A stretch of DNA of 64,000 nt, from assembly GCF_030020805.1 (NCBI RefSeq), contig NZ_CP125098.1, positions 6,347,501-6,411,500 on the forward strand, written 5' to 3'. The notes below the pieces were generated by a model. That model made no database searches. It worked only from the letters and a program-made list of their open reading frames with translations, and was not told where the DNA came from. Source of the stretch: Paenibacillus sp. RC67 (GTDB lineage Bacteria > Bacillota > Bacilli > Paenibacillales > NBRC-103111). Position numbers and translations under genes: made by a program. Of the stretch, positions 44,628 through 51,918 are shown piece after piece. Positions within the stretch are counted from its first letter, which is position 1; the number at the start of each line of letters is the position of its first letter.

Positions 44628-45137
44628 TTGCTGCTTGGCGTAGCTATGCATATTCGTAATGTATTCCTCGACCAGCTGCTGTATGGACGCAAGCTTCTCC
44701 TCCGGTTTCCCGTAACTCTCCAATCCGCGCATCATAGATTGAACATACTTTTCTTCCAGTCTCTTGAGAGCTTCATTCGAGCTGCAGTACTCTCTTAAAT
44801 AGGCAGGAATAAAGTAACATTCCAATGAGTCCATGGAGAATGTGTAATCTACTTCACCTGCTTCTTCCATGCTTTGCTTCAGCTTATCGTACAGTCCGGT
44901 TGTTGTGATCAAACCTAGCCGGTACGTTCTTCTAATAAATTCGTACTGCTCTTGTCCGATAAGGCCTTGCTCATGCTGTCTCGCATTCCTCTCGTCCAGA
45001 TAGTACAGCACGCCCCCCCATTCCGAAGAGAACTTCAGCCAAAAATCCATATCCTGCTCATCAATCGTAATTTTGACAACCTCATCAAAGACCACATCGG
45101 GATTTTCCGAAAGCATCGCTTGCACGTTCGAATCCAT
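44625..45137 (-). CDS. Conserved-looking protein of unknown function
   Basis: 170 residues, soluble, acidic, mostly helical, no signal peptide or metal motifs. Recognisable stretches are MDFWLKFSSEWGGVLYYLDE and LGLITTTGLYDKLKQSMEEA. ATG 45137 has AGGAG eight bases upstream; a GTG at 45146 overlaps that site. It is 40 bases downstream of lspA on the same strand. Not recognised. Confidence 0.65.
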   Translation of the reverse strand: MDSNVQAMLSENPDVVFDEVVKITIDEQDMDFWLKFSSEWGGVLYYLDERNARQHEQGLIGQEQYEFIRRTYRLGLITTTGLYDKLKQSMEEAGEVDYTFSMDSLECYFIPAYLREYCSSNEALKRLEEKYVQSMMRGLESYGKPEEKLASIQQLVEEYITNMHSYAKQQ

Positions 45138-45176
45138 TATTTCCACTCCTATTCAAAGATTAGCTTGGTTCTATAA

Positions 45177-45632
45177 TCAAGAAATTTCTTTTCTCAGTAT
45201 GATGGATATCGCCGCAGTTATTAATAATAGAACAACGCCGATATTGATAGCAACATCCGCCAAATTGAGGATTCCATGACCTGAAGTAAATTCAAGAAAA
45301 TCGGTCACTTTACCAAATAAAATCCGGTCAATCGCGTTCCCGGCAGCCCCGCCTACCAAGAAGCCCATGCTAATATCCATCGGCTTTCCCTTAATATCGC
45401 CTTTTTTCCGATAATATAGCACCCCGGCAATAAATAAAACCGCAAAAACCGCGAAAAGCCTTCCATAGCCTTGAAACAGACTATGAGCCATACCGCTGTT
45501 CTCGTAGTGGGTTAAATGCAGCACTGAATTCCAAAAAGGAACCGACTCTCCTACCTCTATCGAAGAACGAATCCATATTTTCGCTAGCTGATCGATGGCG
45601 ACAACAATAATGACTATACTATAAAATAGCAT
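45177..45632 (-). CDS. lspA: Signal peptidase II (lipoprotein signal peptidase)
   Basis: 151-residue membrane aspartyl protease that removes lipoprotein signal peptides. Four helices. IDQLAKIWI, HYENSGMAHSLFQG (family NxGAAFS, here GMAHS), GGAAGNAIDRILFGKVTDFL with the first catalytic aspartate, and LNLADVAINIG with the second. ATG 45632 has AAGG six bases upstream. The A-to-M and F-to-H changes in the NxGxAxS motif are unusual but the catalytic pair is intact; several lipoproteins in this window are possible clients. Confidence 0.88.
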   Translation of the reverse strand: MLFYSIVIIVVAIDQLAKIWIRSSIEVGESVPFWNSVLHLTHYENSGMAHSLFQGYGRLFAVFAVLFIAGVLYYRKKGDIKGKPMDISMGFLVGGAAGNAIDRILFGKVTDFLEFTSGHGILNLADVAINIGVVLLLITAAISIILRKEIS

Positions 45633-45678
45633 GACCAACCTTCTTTCTTAAGGCGTACCCTTATATTAAAGCCGGCTG

Positions 45679-45858
45679 TTATTCATCGCGGCGGGTTTTC
45701 GCCAGCTTCTCCAGTTCCTCAATTCCGATTTCATCGGTATAGTGCTTTCCGTCCATGGCTTGAACTTCCACTTGGTGATCTGCCAAAAAGTTCAGCGCTT
45801 GCTCCAGCTGCAAACCGAGTATACAACATGCCGAGTCAATTTCAAATTTATTTTTCAT
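45679..45858 (-). CDS. 59-residue acidic helical protein of unknown function
   Basis: ATG 45858 follows AGGAGG with seven-base spacing. The protein MKNKFEIDSACCILGLQLEQ continues with ALNFLADHQVEVQAMDG and ends EELEKLAKTRRDE; a CC pair lies at 10-11 and the C-terminal third is a charged helix. It ends 46 bases before the lspA start, on the same strand, so the two may be co-transcribed. Not recognised. Confidence 0.65.
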   Translation of the reverse strand: MKNKFEIDSACCILGLQLEQALNFLADHQVEVQAMDGKHYTDEIGIEELEKLAKTRRDE

Positions 45859-46008
45859 TGCATTGCCTCCTAGTTAGTCAAAACTACATTTTACATATAT
45901 TGTAAAACTTGCGCTTTCCTTCATAATCATGTACCTTAGACAAGGTGCTTATTTTTGCACATCATTTTAATAGATTCGAATTGGAGTTGAGTTATCATTT
46001 TTACCAAA

Positions 46009-46122
46009 GTGTTAAAAAGCTTGTTTCTTGTTGCATTCAGCGTCGTAATCAGTTATTTCTTTGTTGGCGGAGCCGTGGTGGGTCTATTCACTCGTATTGG
46101 AAGTTTTTTCAAGACAACCTGA
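46009..46122 (+). CDS. Possible 37-residue single-pass membrane peptide
   Basis: From GTG 46009 the frame reads KSLFLVAFSVVISYFFVGGA then VVGLFTRIGSFFKTT, one clear membrane helix with a basic end. No good ribosome site stands before GTG; a GGAG lies 23 bases upstream with only ATT as a closer start. Could be a small membrane peptide, possibly toxin-like, or a fragment. Confidence 0.3.
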   Translation: MLKSLFLVAFSVVISYFFVGGAVVGLFTRIGSFFKTT

Positions 46123-46359
46123 TATATCCTCAGATCACCGGAGTCTAGTTTACAGACAGTCCACTAGCATCAATGGGTCGCCTCCTGCTGCGTTTGTCCT
46201 AATCCTTCCTAATTATCTATTTTCTCCAGTAAACACGTATCTGCATAGTGTAGAAATTCCGTTTCATTATCCTTAAATCTTCTTCTTGTTTAGGAGGCAC
46301 CACCCCCTGCAGCAAAAACCTTTAAAGCCACTATAGGAGAAAACCTCTATCGAGGCCTT

Positions 46360-46476
46360 TCAATCAAGCATGACCCTGCGTAAACCGTGGCTTTTCATAC
46401 CGTTCAGAATCGGTAAAGAACCCTCCGGCTTCAGAGCCAGCGGGTTACAGGTCGATACCTTACTTTCAACTGAACG
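46360..46476 (-). mobile_element. Possible remnant of an IS200/IS605-type TnpB 3' end
   Basis: Minus-strand frame of 38 codons after a stop at 46477-46479: ...VSTCNPLALKPEGSLPILNG, then GMKSHGLRRVMLD and a stop. The end of the frame overlaps a hairpin AACCC..GGCT..AGCC..GGGTT (46419-46446). A 3' end where coding and hairpin overlap is what tnpB-type elements show. The rest of the gene is absent, so this is a short scar if the reading is right; I know no exact match. Confidence 0.35.
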
Positions 46477-46502
46477 TTATGGGCTCGGCTCGCATAAGGC
46501 TG

Positions 46503-47018
46503 TTATTGTAAAATAAAGACGAAATAACCGTATATGATTTCCAGCTCTTTTAATGATACATGAAGCTCGTTGGCCTGCTGCTGAAAGGAACATTCCGGCT
46601 TATCGATCAACAGCTGCAGAAGCGATTGCGTTATACCTAAGGGGGACTGCTCGATATCCGTTTGCAGCACTTTGAATTCATTCAAAGATCGGTTGCTTTT
46701 GATCATGCCGAAATCGGTGAGCTTTAATAACGAGCTGGTAACCTCTTCAGGCGACGTGTCCAAAAAGTTGCTTAAGACTTTGACGGACAGGCTGCATATA
46801 CCCTCGTTATTCTTCGTCGATTGCAGCAGTGCGGCAAGCTTCTTATAAGATTCGATTCGGAACAACGCTTCATCAATAACGCTGGATGTAATAATCGATT
46901 GCATGGGATCACCGTAATTTCGTAGAGATAATGAATCATACGCTATCTGTTCATAAAAGAAAAGATACTGCCATTGTACTTCATTTCCGCCATAAAATCT
47001 TACCATATGTTGACACAA
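46503..47018 (-). CDS. Unknown protein with two winged-helix-like segments
   Basis: 171 residues, or 133 from the internal ATG at 46904 that has GGTGA upstream and no extra N-terminal sequence of odd composition. Two helix-turn-helix-like segments: SLSVKVLSNFLDTSPEEVTS with LLKLTDFGMIKSN, and LLQLLIDKPECSFQQQANEL with HVSLKELEIIYGY. May be a DNA-binding protein. It follows the 168-residue unknown and the TerD-domain gene on the same strand. Family not recognised. Confidence 0.55.
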   Translation of the reverse strand: MCQHMVRFYGGNEVQWQYLFFYEQIAYDSLSLRNYGDPMQSIITSSVIDEALFRIESYKKLAALLQSTKNNEGICSLSVKVLSNFLDTSPEEVTSSLLKLTDFGMIKSNRSLNEFKVLQTDIEQSPLGITQSLLQLLIDKPECSFQQQANELHVSLKELEIIYGYFVFILQ

Positions 47019-47064
47019 ACTGCTAGGGAGTTTCCTGTTTCATTAACGGCTATCCAATCCATTC

Positions 47065-47571
47065 CTACTCATACAAACGACCCAGCTCCAAAAACTTCCC
47101 GAAAGTGAACCAATCACATTGTGGAGCATCGCCCAAATGATCTTCCAACCCGGAAGCTCCGCATTCCAAATATGAAAAAACGTCAAAATTATACCAAGTA
47201 TGATTGGTCCTTGAGGTTGTGCCTAAGAACCGGTATTGGTTCTCCTGCTCTTGCCGCTCCATATCCCTCAAATCAAAAATTTGAAAAAGCAATACTTCCT
47301 TCGCATAAGCAACACCATCTGCTGTTACTTCAACTGACGGCGGTCTGTTATACTTGCTCCACTGCTCTAGATACTCTACAGGAGCGGTTTGGAAGCTCTC
47401 CTCAACCAACTCTCCTAATAATGAGTAGGTCATAGCTTTGTTTTCATGGAGCAATACATTGTTATAAAGAGACCTTAGGTAGTATTCCAGAGAATGCTCA
47501 TAAACGCTCCCCTTCGTTTGCAAAATCCGCTGCACAAAAGTCCCCAGTTCTATTGAATTTACAATATTCAT
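47065..47571 (-). CDS. Protein of unknown function in the TerD-domain cluster
   Basis: 168 residues from ATG 47571 (AGAGGTGAAG upstream; an in-frame codon at 47622 adds a hydrophobic leader and lacks a site). Helical N-terminal half (FVQRILQTKGSVYEHSLEYY), then SVEVTADGVAYAKEVLLFQI and a C-terminal segment with two cysteines (YLECGASGLED, APQCDWFTFGKFLELG). No family recognised. Lies 88 bases downstream of the TerD-domain gene, same strand. Confidence 0.6.
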   Translation of the reverse strand: MNIVNSIELGTFVQRILQTKGSVYEHSLEYYLRSLYNNVLLHENKAMTYSLLGELVEESFQTAPVEYLEQWSKYNRPPSVEVTADGVAYAKEVLLFQIFDLRDMERQEQENQYRFLGTTSRTNHTWYNFDVFSYLECGASGLEDHLGDAPQCDWFTFGKFLELGRLYE

Positions 47572-47659
47572 CTCTTCACCTCTTTCCAATCTAGATTCTA
47601 ATATAGCGAAAAAAAGGAACAACTTAAACGCTGTTCCAATTCAAATCTATTTTTATCCT

Positions 47660-49753
47660 TTAAACAAGGAACTCCGACATGATCTTACTGGTGTCAAAGG
47701 GTGTAATGCCTCTATCTACCGAAAATATCGTATCCGCCTCAGCTGCATTATCTACAAGCTGGCCTCTTGCTATGGCATGGAGCATGAATAAATCGTATAG
47801 GTTAGGCTTCGTTAAGGTTGTCATCGCTTTTCCCATTAGAACCATCCCTTTTTGGTTACCTTCCACATTGTTATAATAATTAGGATGTTTCGTAAGAGCC
47901 AGATCCGTCCAAATGACTGTACGCTCCACCAAATCCATAATAACAGGTATCGCGATTTGCGTGTCAGCTGTAATATCAATTTTATCTACTACCGTCGAAG
48001 GTTCGAATATGCCTCCCGTAGCCGGATTGGCTCTCATCATCCAACCGGCAAAGCATTCCGGCAGATCGCAATAAGACTGCTCCGTAAAGGAATTCAGCGA
48101 AGCCACAATATACCTTCCTCCATAGGTTACAACAGAAGGAATATGGATGTCGATGAACTCGCAAGCCCCATTAGGAGCCGACCTAATATCTCCGCTATGA
48201 GTCGCCTTGTATCTATCTGAACGAAGATTCGTGTACGAGATGTGCTCGACATAACGCCAATTCTCATCGTACATTACCGCAGACAGATCAATGTCCACTG
48301 GACCTGTAGGCCTCTCGTCGATAACTCCTTCCTTCCACCAAGTGAAGAATCGAATCGTATTTCCTTTAGGCATCTGCAGCTTACTTCCCCTTACAATCGT
48401 ACGCAGCGACTTGCTGGCCGATCTTTGGGAAAAAGGGACTTTATATGATTGCAAACGGTCATCCATATAAATATTACCTAATGAGGGCAGAGATGCGAAT
48501 CGTCTTATCAGCGCACTGCTGCACAAATCCACAATAGCCTGACAAGCATCGGCGGCCAAATTGACGAGTCTGTTTTGAATGGCTACTGCTTTAGCCACGT
48601 TACCTTTTGGAAAAAACGTACGCAGCTCCTGCGGTTCATTTCTATGGTTAAAATGGGTTTGCACTTGCAGCAATACAACAGTGGATACTTGATCGATTAC
48701 CTCACCGAAAGCCTCAATTATGGGGTAGGCATCGTCCGAGATTCGAAGCAAATGGTCCAGCCTTCTGGCAAACTCGCCTGGACGAGTTTTCAATAAATCT
48801 ACCGCCGTCCATACATTGTTATATAGGAGCGCCAACTCAAGTCTTCCTCTAAAAGTTTCAAAAGGCTTATTGTTTCGAAGAATATCGAACGCTTCTTTAC
48901 AATGGAAGAACTGGTTTTTATATTCTGAAGGATGCAAAATTTCCCCAAGACGAATCCACCGATGTTTATATCTCAGCATATCTTCCGATATAGGGTAACA
49001 TTGCTCCAGCAGACCTAACAGTAGCCTTCTCTCCGACCGTTTGAACTTTCGGAATTTTGTAGGGGTAGCGAGGCTGACATCTCCGTCCGACAGCGCTACG
49101 GCTAAGCGAAGTACATCTGTTGCAGTTCTAATATATTTTCCAATGAGTTTAACATTCGCCCTATCGTGCTTGATTAATGCGCCTACAACCAAACCCACAT
49201 TTTCTTTCAGCGGGATTTCTGATGGCAAGATCATTTCCAAATCCTCATATTGTGCAATAGCCCAATCGATGTCCTCTTTGTCTGCAGCTGAGATGGACAC
49301 CTTCGCTGAAATGAGCTGTCGAATCATTTGATCGAAATCCTCTTCACTTCCCAAATCAATGACTTTCAGATTTACTTGATCCAATAGAGGGAAACGGTCA
49401 ATGGCCTCGTATTCAGGTAATTTAAGGGTTATATAATGAAGGATTGCGTTGATGTAGAGCTCGGCTTCGCTCGCCAGCATCACTTGTCGAGGAAAATCGG
49501 GGTACATAGGCCTGTAGTTAACATGAGCCCCTATCAGTGTTTTCAAGTCAGCAACAAGCTGATCATACAAATTCGTGAATTCTTCAATGGATAATGTGCG
49601 TACCGTATCCATGAGCTGCTTTGAGAAAGTAAACCCGAGGTACTCGATATTTTTCATTGCTGTGGCCAAGTATCTCTCAGGAAGCGGACTAGTGCTAAAA
49701 CCCGGCTCTACCATAAGCTTACTTGCTCTACGCAGATAAATGATATTTTTCAT
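47660..49753 (-). CDS. Large protein with a C-terminal TerD-like domain
   Basis: 697 residues. Residues 1 to about 480 are helical and not resolved into known domains by eye; around 486-620 the sequence VDIDLSAVMYDENWRYVEHI, HSGDIRSAPNGACEFIDIHI and YGGRYIVASLNSFTEQSYCD follows the TerD calcium-binding stress-protein pattern. The overall plan resembles the MXAN_6230/SCO0930 family, but the RING-type segment of those proteins was not seen. Starts at ATG 49753 with GGAG eight bases upstream. That GGAG is inside a hairpin that is the last of three related elements. Possibly a stress or phage/toxin-response protein; substrate unknown. Confidence 0.6.
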   Translation of the reverse strand: MKNIIYLRRASKLMVEPGFSTSPLPERYLATAMKNIEYLGFTFSKQLMDTVRTLSIEEFTNLYDQLVADLKTLIGAHVNYRPMYPDFPRQVMLASEAELYINAILHYITLKLPEYEAIDRFPLLDQVNLKVIDLGSEEDFDQMIRQLISAKVSISAADKEDIDWAIAQYEDLEMILPSEIPLKENVGLVVGALIKHDRANVKLIGKYIRTATDVLRLAVALSDGDVSLATPTKFRKFKRSERRLLLGLLEQCYPISEDMLRYKHRWIRLGEILHPSEYKNQFFHCKEAFDILRNNKPFETFRGRLELALLYNNVWTAVDLLKTRPGEFARRLDHLLRISDDAYPIIEAFGEVIDQVSTVVLLQVQTHFNHRNEPQELRTFFPKGNVAKAVAIQNRLVNLAADACQAIVDLCSSALIRRFASLPSLGNIYMDDRLQSYKVPFSQRSASKSLRTIVRGSKLQMPKGNTIRFFTWWKEGVIDERPTGPVDIDLSAVMYDENWRYVEHISYTNLRSDRYKATHSGDIRSAPNGACEFIDIHIPSVVTYGGRYIVASLNSFTEQSYCDLPECFAGWMMRANPATGGIFEPSTVVDKIDITADTQIAIPVIMDLVERTVIWTDLALTKHPNYYNNVEGNQKGMVLMGKAMTTLTKPNLYDLFMLHAIARGQLVDNAAEADTIFSVDRGITPFDTSKIMSEFLV

Positions 49754-49764
49754 ATAAAAGACTC

Positions 49765-49985
49765 CAGGAAACGAATATCCCTATCAGGAATAATTAGAGT
49801 AGAAGGAAGGAATATAATAGCCTGGATGCCTCCTTTCCTTTTGTAAAATAAACCAGGAAATTCGCATCTCTATACTTTAACAGAGTTTTTAGAAGGAAGA
49901 GATGCGATAGCCTGATCTGCCTTCAAGAGAGCTGCGCCCCTAGATCACCAGAGAATTTAGAAGGAAGGAGCGCAATAGCCTGAAG
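49765..49985 (-). repeat. Three copies of a structured leader element with paired arm changes
   Basis: Minus-strand copies at about 49985-49923, 49915-49855 and 49825-49765. Each has CAGGCTAT, a variable 5' arm, the conserved loop TTCCTTCTA..CTCT, then a 3' arm complementary to its own 5' arm, then a second CCTGG-like arm pairing with CAGG. Upper arms are GCGCTCC/GGGGCGC, CGCATCTC/GAGATGCG and ATATTCC/GGGATAT: sequence differs, pairing is kept. The last copy's CCTGGAG lower arm contains the GGAG ribosome site of the TerD-domain gene. Confidence 0.7.
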
Positions 49986-50076
49986 GTAATTGAAAGTCCG
50001 TGTTGTCGGCCTTTCGAGTATTATCATCGCATAACGTATTGCTTGCGAACAGGGTGAAAGTATTACGATGAGGATG

Positions 50077-50133
50077 TTAATCTATTATTGACGCTTGCGT
50101 GGGTGTTAACATTATGGGATATGTAATTGCCAT
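50077..50133 (-). CDS. Possible 18-residue leader peptide
   Basis: ATG 50133 has AAGGAGAG nine bases upstream. Peptide MAITYPIMLTPTQASIID. It lies between the terminator at 50157-50181 and the triple hairpin leader. Short enough to be chance, but the ribosome site is among the strongest of the region. Confidence 0.4.
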   Translation of the reverse strand: MAITYPIMLTPTQASIID

Positions 50134-50156
50134 GTCTTCACTCTCCTTGGCAACAT

Positions 50157-50281
50157 AAAAAGCCGTCCTTTTGGACGAGCTGTATGGTATCATATTCCTA
50201 TTACTGATCCATATACCACAGCCACCGCCCTTAAAAGCGGCTATTGTGCGGAGGTCGTGTTAGCGCACGGCCTCTTTGATA
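50157..50281 (-). ncRNA. Candidate structured RNA of about 125 bases
   Basis: Starts just after the promoter at 50288-50317 and ends at an intrinsic terminator (AGC.CGTCC/GGACG.GCT, 50161-50181, then five T residues). In between are a stem GAGGCCGTG/CACGACCTC (50249-50276), a second stem AGCCGC/GCGG.GGCT near 50216-50244, and TGGTAT/ATACCA closing near 50184-50222. On the plus strand the first stem followed by CTCTTTGAT can act as a terminator, so two transcripts would overlap tail to tail, the layout of txpA/ratA-type type I toxin-antitoxin pairs. No convincing toxin frame was found upstream on the plus strand. Confidence 0.5.
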
Positions 50282-50287
50282 ATTCTA

Positions 50288-50317
50288 ATCATACCTATAT
50301 ATTGATTATTCATACAA
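50288..50317 (-). promoter_or_regulatory. Promoter of the structured RNA
   Basis: Minus strand TTGTAT (50312-50317), 18-base spacer, TATGAT (50288-50293), giving a start near 50281. It is also the only good promoter found upstream of the TerD-domain leader. Confidence 0.5.
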
Positions 50318-50814
50318 TTCATGATTTTTAAGATATCGATCGATTCCTTGGTATATGGATCTCGGTAAAAGAAGGCCTTGGTCCCCTCGTCATCCGGTAA
50401 TGCGGCTGAAGAAAACGTGCTTCACTACTTTATCATTGCTCGAAGGTCCACCGTGGCCCCCGCGGTCGCCTTTTGTATTTTTGTTATCGGGCTGGACGCC
50501 AACGTTTGTTTTGTTGTAAAATTTTGGGCTTGATTGTTGTGTAACGTTCCAACCGTTGCGCTGCTTCCAAACCGAGACAACCTTCTCTATTTCACCAAAC
50601 AGTTCTGCGATCATTCGGTTTGTGATATTGCTAATATGCTCGATGTAAAGCTCGCGTACTTAATATTTGGATTACATTCCCGCGGCATTACATGAATTAC
50701 CCATCCCCGACTTCCTCAGACATAAATTTAGCCGAAATACATTCGTTAATGGACCTTACGTTAATTAGCCGACGGATGGAACCAACAATATTCTATTACT
50801 TAATCCAATTATTT
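50318..50814. other. Stretch with one doubtful open frame
   Basis: A minus-strand frame at 50390-50614 (74 codons, MIAELFGEIEKVVSVWKQRN at its start, glycine- and asparagine-rich end) lacks a ribosome site and a recognisable family. The rest, up to the palindrome at 50815, is AT-rich and shows nothing else. Confidence 0.5.
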
Positions 50815-50830
50815 TTGTAATATATTACAA
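50815..50830. promoter_or_regulatory. Perfect 16-base palindrome upstream of the secreted protein
   Basis: TTGTAATATATTACAA, an exact inverted repeat, lies just upstream of candidate promoter elements (TTTACA, 17 bases, TATATT) about 60-100 bases before the gene at 50931. Probable operator of an unidentified dimeric regulator. Confidence 0.5.
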
Positions 50831-50930
50831 CAAAGTATAATATACATTTACAATATTATACATTTTAGGTATATTATTGAACGTGATTACTGGCCAGTTC
50901 ACAATCATAGACTAGGAGTGAATTTTAATA

Positions 50931-51371
50931 ATGATCCTTAAATTTAAAAAGTCTTTCACAACCGCTGCGATTGCATTAAGCTTACTCGTCTCTGCTCAAT
51001 CTGCATTTGCTATCACCGGACTTGGTGACAGTGAATCAAGCGCGGTTGCTGCTGCCGCTAATGTGCACTATACGTGGAAACTCGAAACAGCCTATGACGA
51101 AGATTGGTTCGTTTATACCAATAACACTTCTAGCAGCGTAAGCATTACTGCCGCTATGACTTCTCCTAGCGGGCAAAACTATAACCTGGATCCATACTGG
51201 TACCAAAACGGAAACCGAATCAAGCTGAGCGTTAACGACAATGGACCCGGAAAAACCGATTCGTTTACTTTATCGAATCTCAGGCCGGGTGAAAAAATCT
51301 CTTTCCGAATCTATACAGCAACCGGTTCTGTCAACAACTCCCCTTACGATTTCTATTATACCGTTAACTGA
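50931..51371 (+). CDS. Small secreted protein with a PPC-like beta domain
   Basis: 146 residues. Signal peptide MILKFKKSFTTAAIALSLLV with cleavage likely after SAFA. The mature 120 residues are strand-rich (VHYTWKLETAYDEDWFVYTN, GKTDSFTLSNLRPGEKISFR), resembling the pre-peptidase C-terminal (PPC) fold that follows secreted proteases, but here it stands alone. AGGAG is 12 bases from ATG 50931. Role outside the cell unknown. Confidence 0.7.
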   Translation: MILKFKKSFTTAAIALSLLVSAQSAFAITGLGDSESSAVAAAANVHYTWKLETAYDEDWFVYTNNTSSSVSITAAMTSPSGQNYNLDPYWYQNGNRIKLSVNDNGPGKTDSFTLSNLRPGEKISFRIYTATGSVNNSPYDFYYTVN

Positions 51372-51393
51372 TAAACGGTTGATTTGAATAAAG

Positions 51394-51425
51394 CCCCCTA
51401 TCGTCAATTTATTGGTAGGGGGTAT
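51394..51425 (+). terminator. Rho-independent terminator of the secreted-protein gene
   Basis: CCCCCTATC pairs with GGTAGGGGG, then TATATTAT. The following 51430-51680 region shows no supportable gene; a plus frame at 51547-51729 has no ribosome site and runs into the tRNA. Confidence 0.6.
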
Positions 51426-51687
51426 ATTATCTAAGTGCTCCACTAGGGGGTCAGGCATTGTGAAAGGGCATCGACGAGGATGGACTACTGAGAGTGAATT
51501 AAGACAGAGGAAAGTATGAAAGTAAAGGCTTTGTGCCCTGTGTCAAATGGTGGATGAATCCTGGTTAATCAGCCGTGACTCCGCAGACCGACTAGAGCAT
51601 TTATACAAAAAAAAGCTACGAATTTGCCCCACGTCTGCGCCATCAGGAAATGAGAGTTTGAGTTTATCGAAAACAGACAAAAAGAAA

Positions 51688-51708
51688 AACCCTTGCGCCA
51701 CAAGGGTT
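51688..51708 (-). terminator. Terminator after tRNA-Gly
   Basis: Minus strand AACCCTTG, five-base loop, CAAGGGTT, then TTTC.TTTTT; 20 bases after the tRNA. Confidence 0.75.
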
Positions 51709-51728
51709 CTGGTAAAGATTAATTACTA

Positions 51729-51799
51729 AGCGGGTGATGGGAATCGAACCCACGCCACCAGCTTGGGAAGCTGGAGTTCTGCCATTGAACTACACCCGC
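51729..51799 (-). tRNA. tRNA-Gly (anticodon CCC)
   Basis: Cloverleaf read on the minus strand: acceptor GCGGGTG/CACCCGC, D-arm GTTC/GAAC, anticodon stem CCAGC/GCTGG with loop TTCCCAA (anticodon CCC), T-arm GTGGG(TTCGATT)CCCAT. About 71 bases, CCA not encoded. The CCC species is a minor tRNA for GGG codons; the T33 and A37 are standard. Confidence 0.93.
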
Positions 51800-51918
51800 A
51801 TAAGAGAAAGGCTCATAGACTTTATATAACCAATTATATACAGTTTAAGTGGACTTGTCTATGATAACCCTTTAACATAATGCAACGCCTACATAAATAA
51901 ATTACAGCTACTTCGAAC

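Larger units (their letters stand above)
45859..46500. other. Gene-poor stretch with a possible small peptide and a transposon remnant
   Basis: About 640 bases. Left part: a hydrophobic plus-strand frame at 46009-46122. Right part: a minus-strand frame at 46360-46476 with an RNA-like hairpin, listed separately. Between 46130 and 46350 nothing else was identified. Confidence 0.5.

Noticed and set aside
46503..46510. IS-type coding continuing into the 171-residue gene
   Set aside because: The stop at 46477-46479 and a different frame separate them; treated as two features.
49765..49985. CRISPR-like array (three similar blocks)
   Set aside because: Blocks are spaced 90 and 68 bases, arms differ, each block forms its own hairpin and there are no constant-length spacers or cas genes.
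50390..50614. 74-codon minus-strand frame
   Set aside because: No ribosome site, no family, low-complexity end; noted but not called a gene.
51547..51729. 60-codon plus-strand frame before the tRNA
   Set aside because: Ends inside the tRNA terminator region and lacks a ribosome site.
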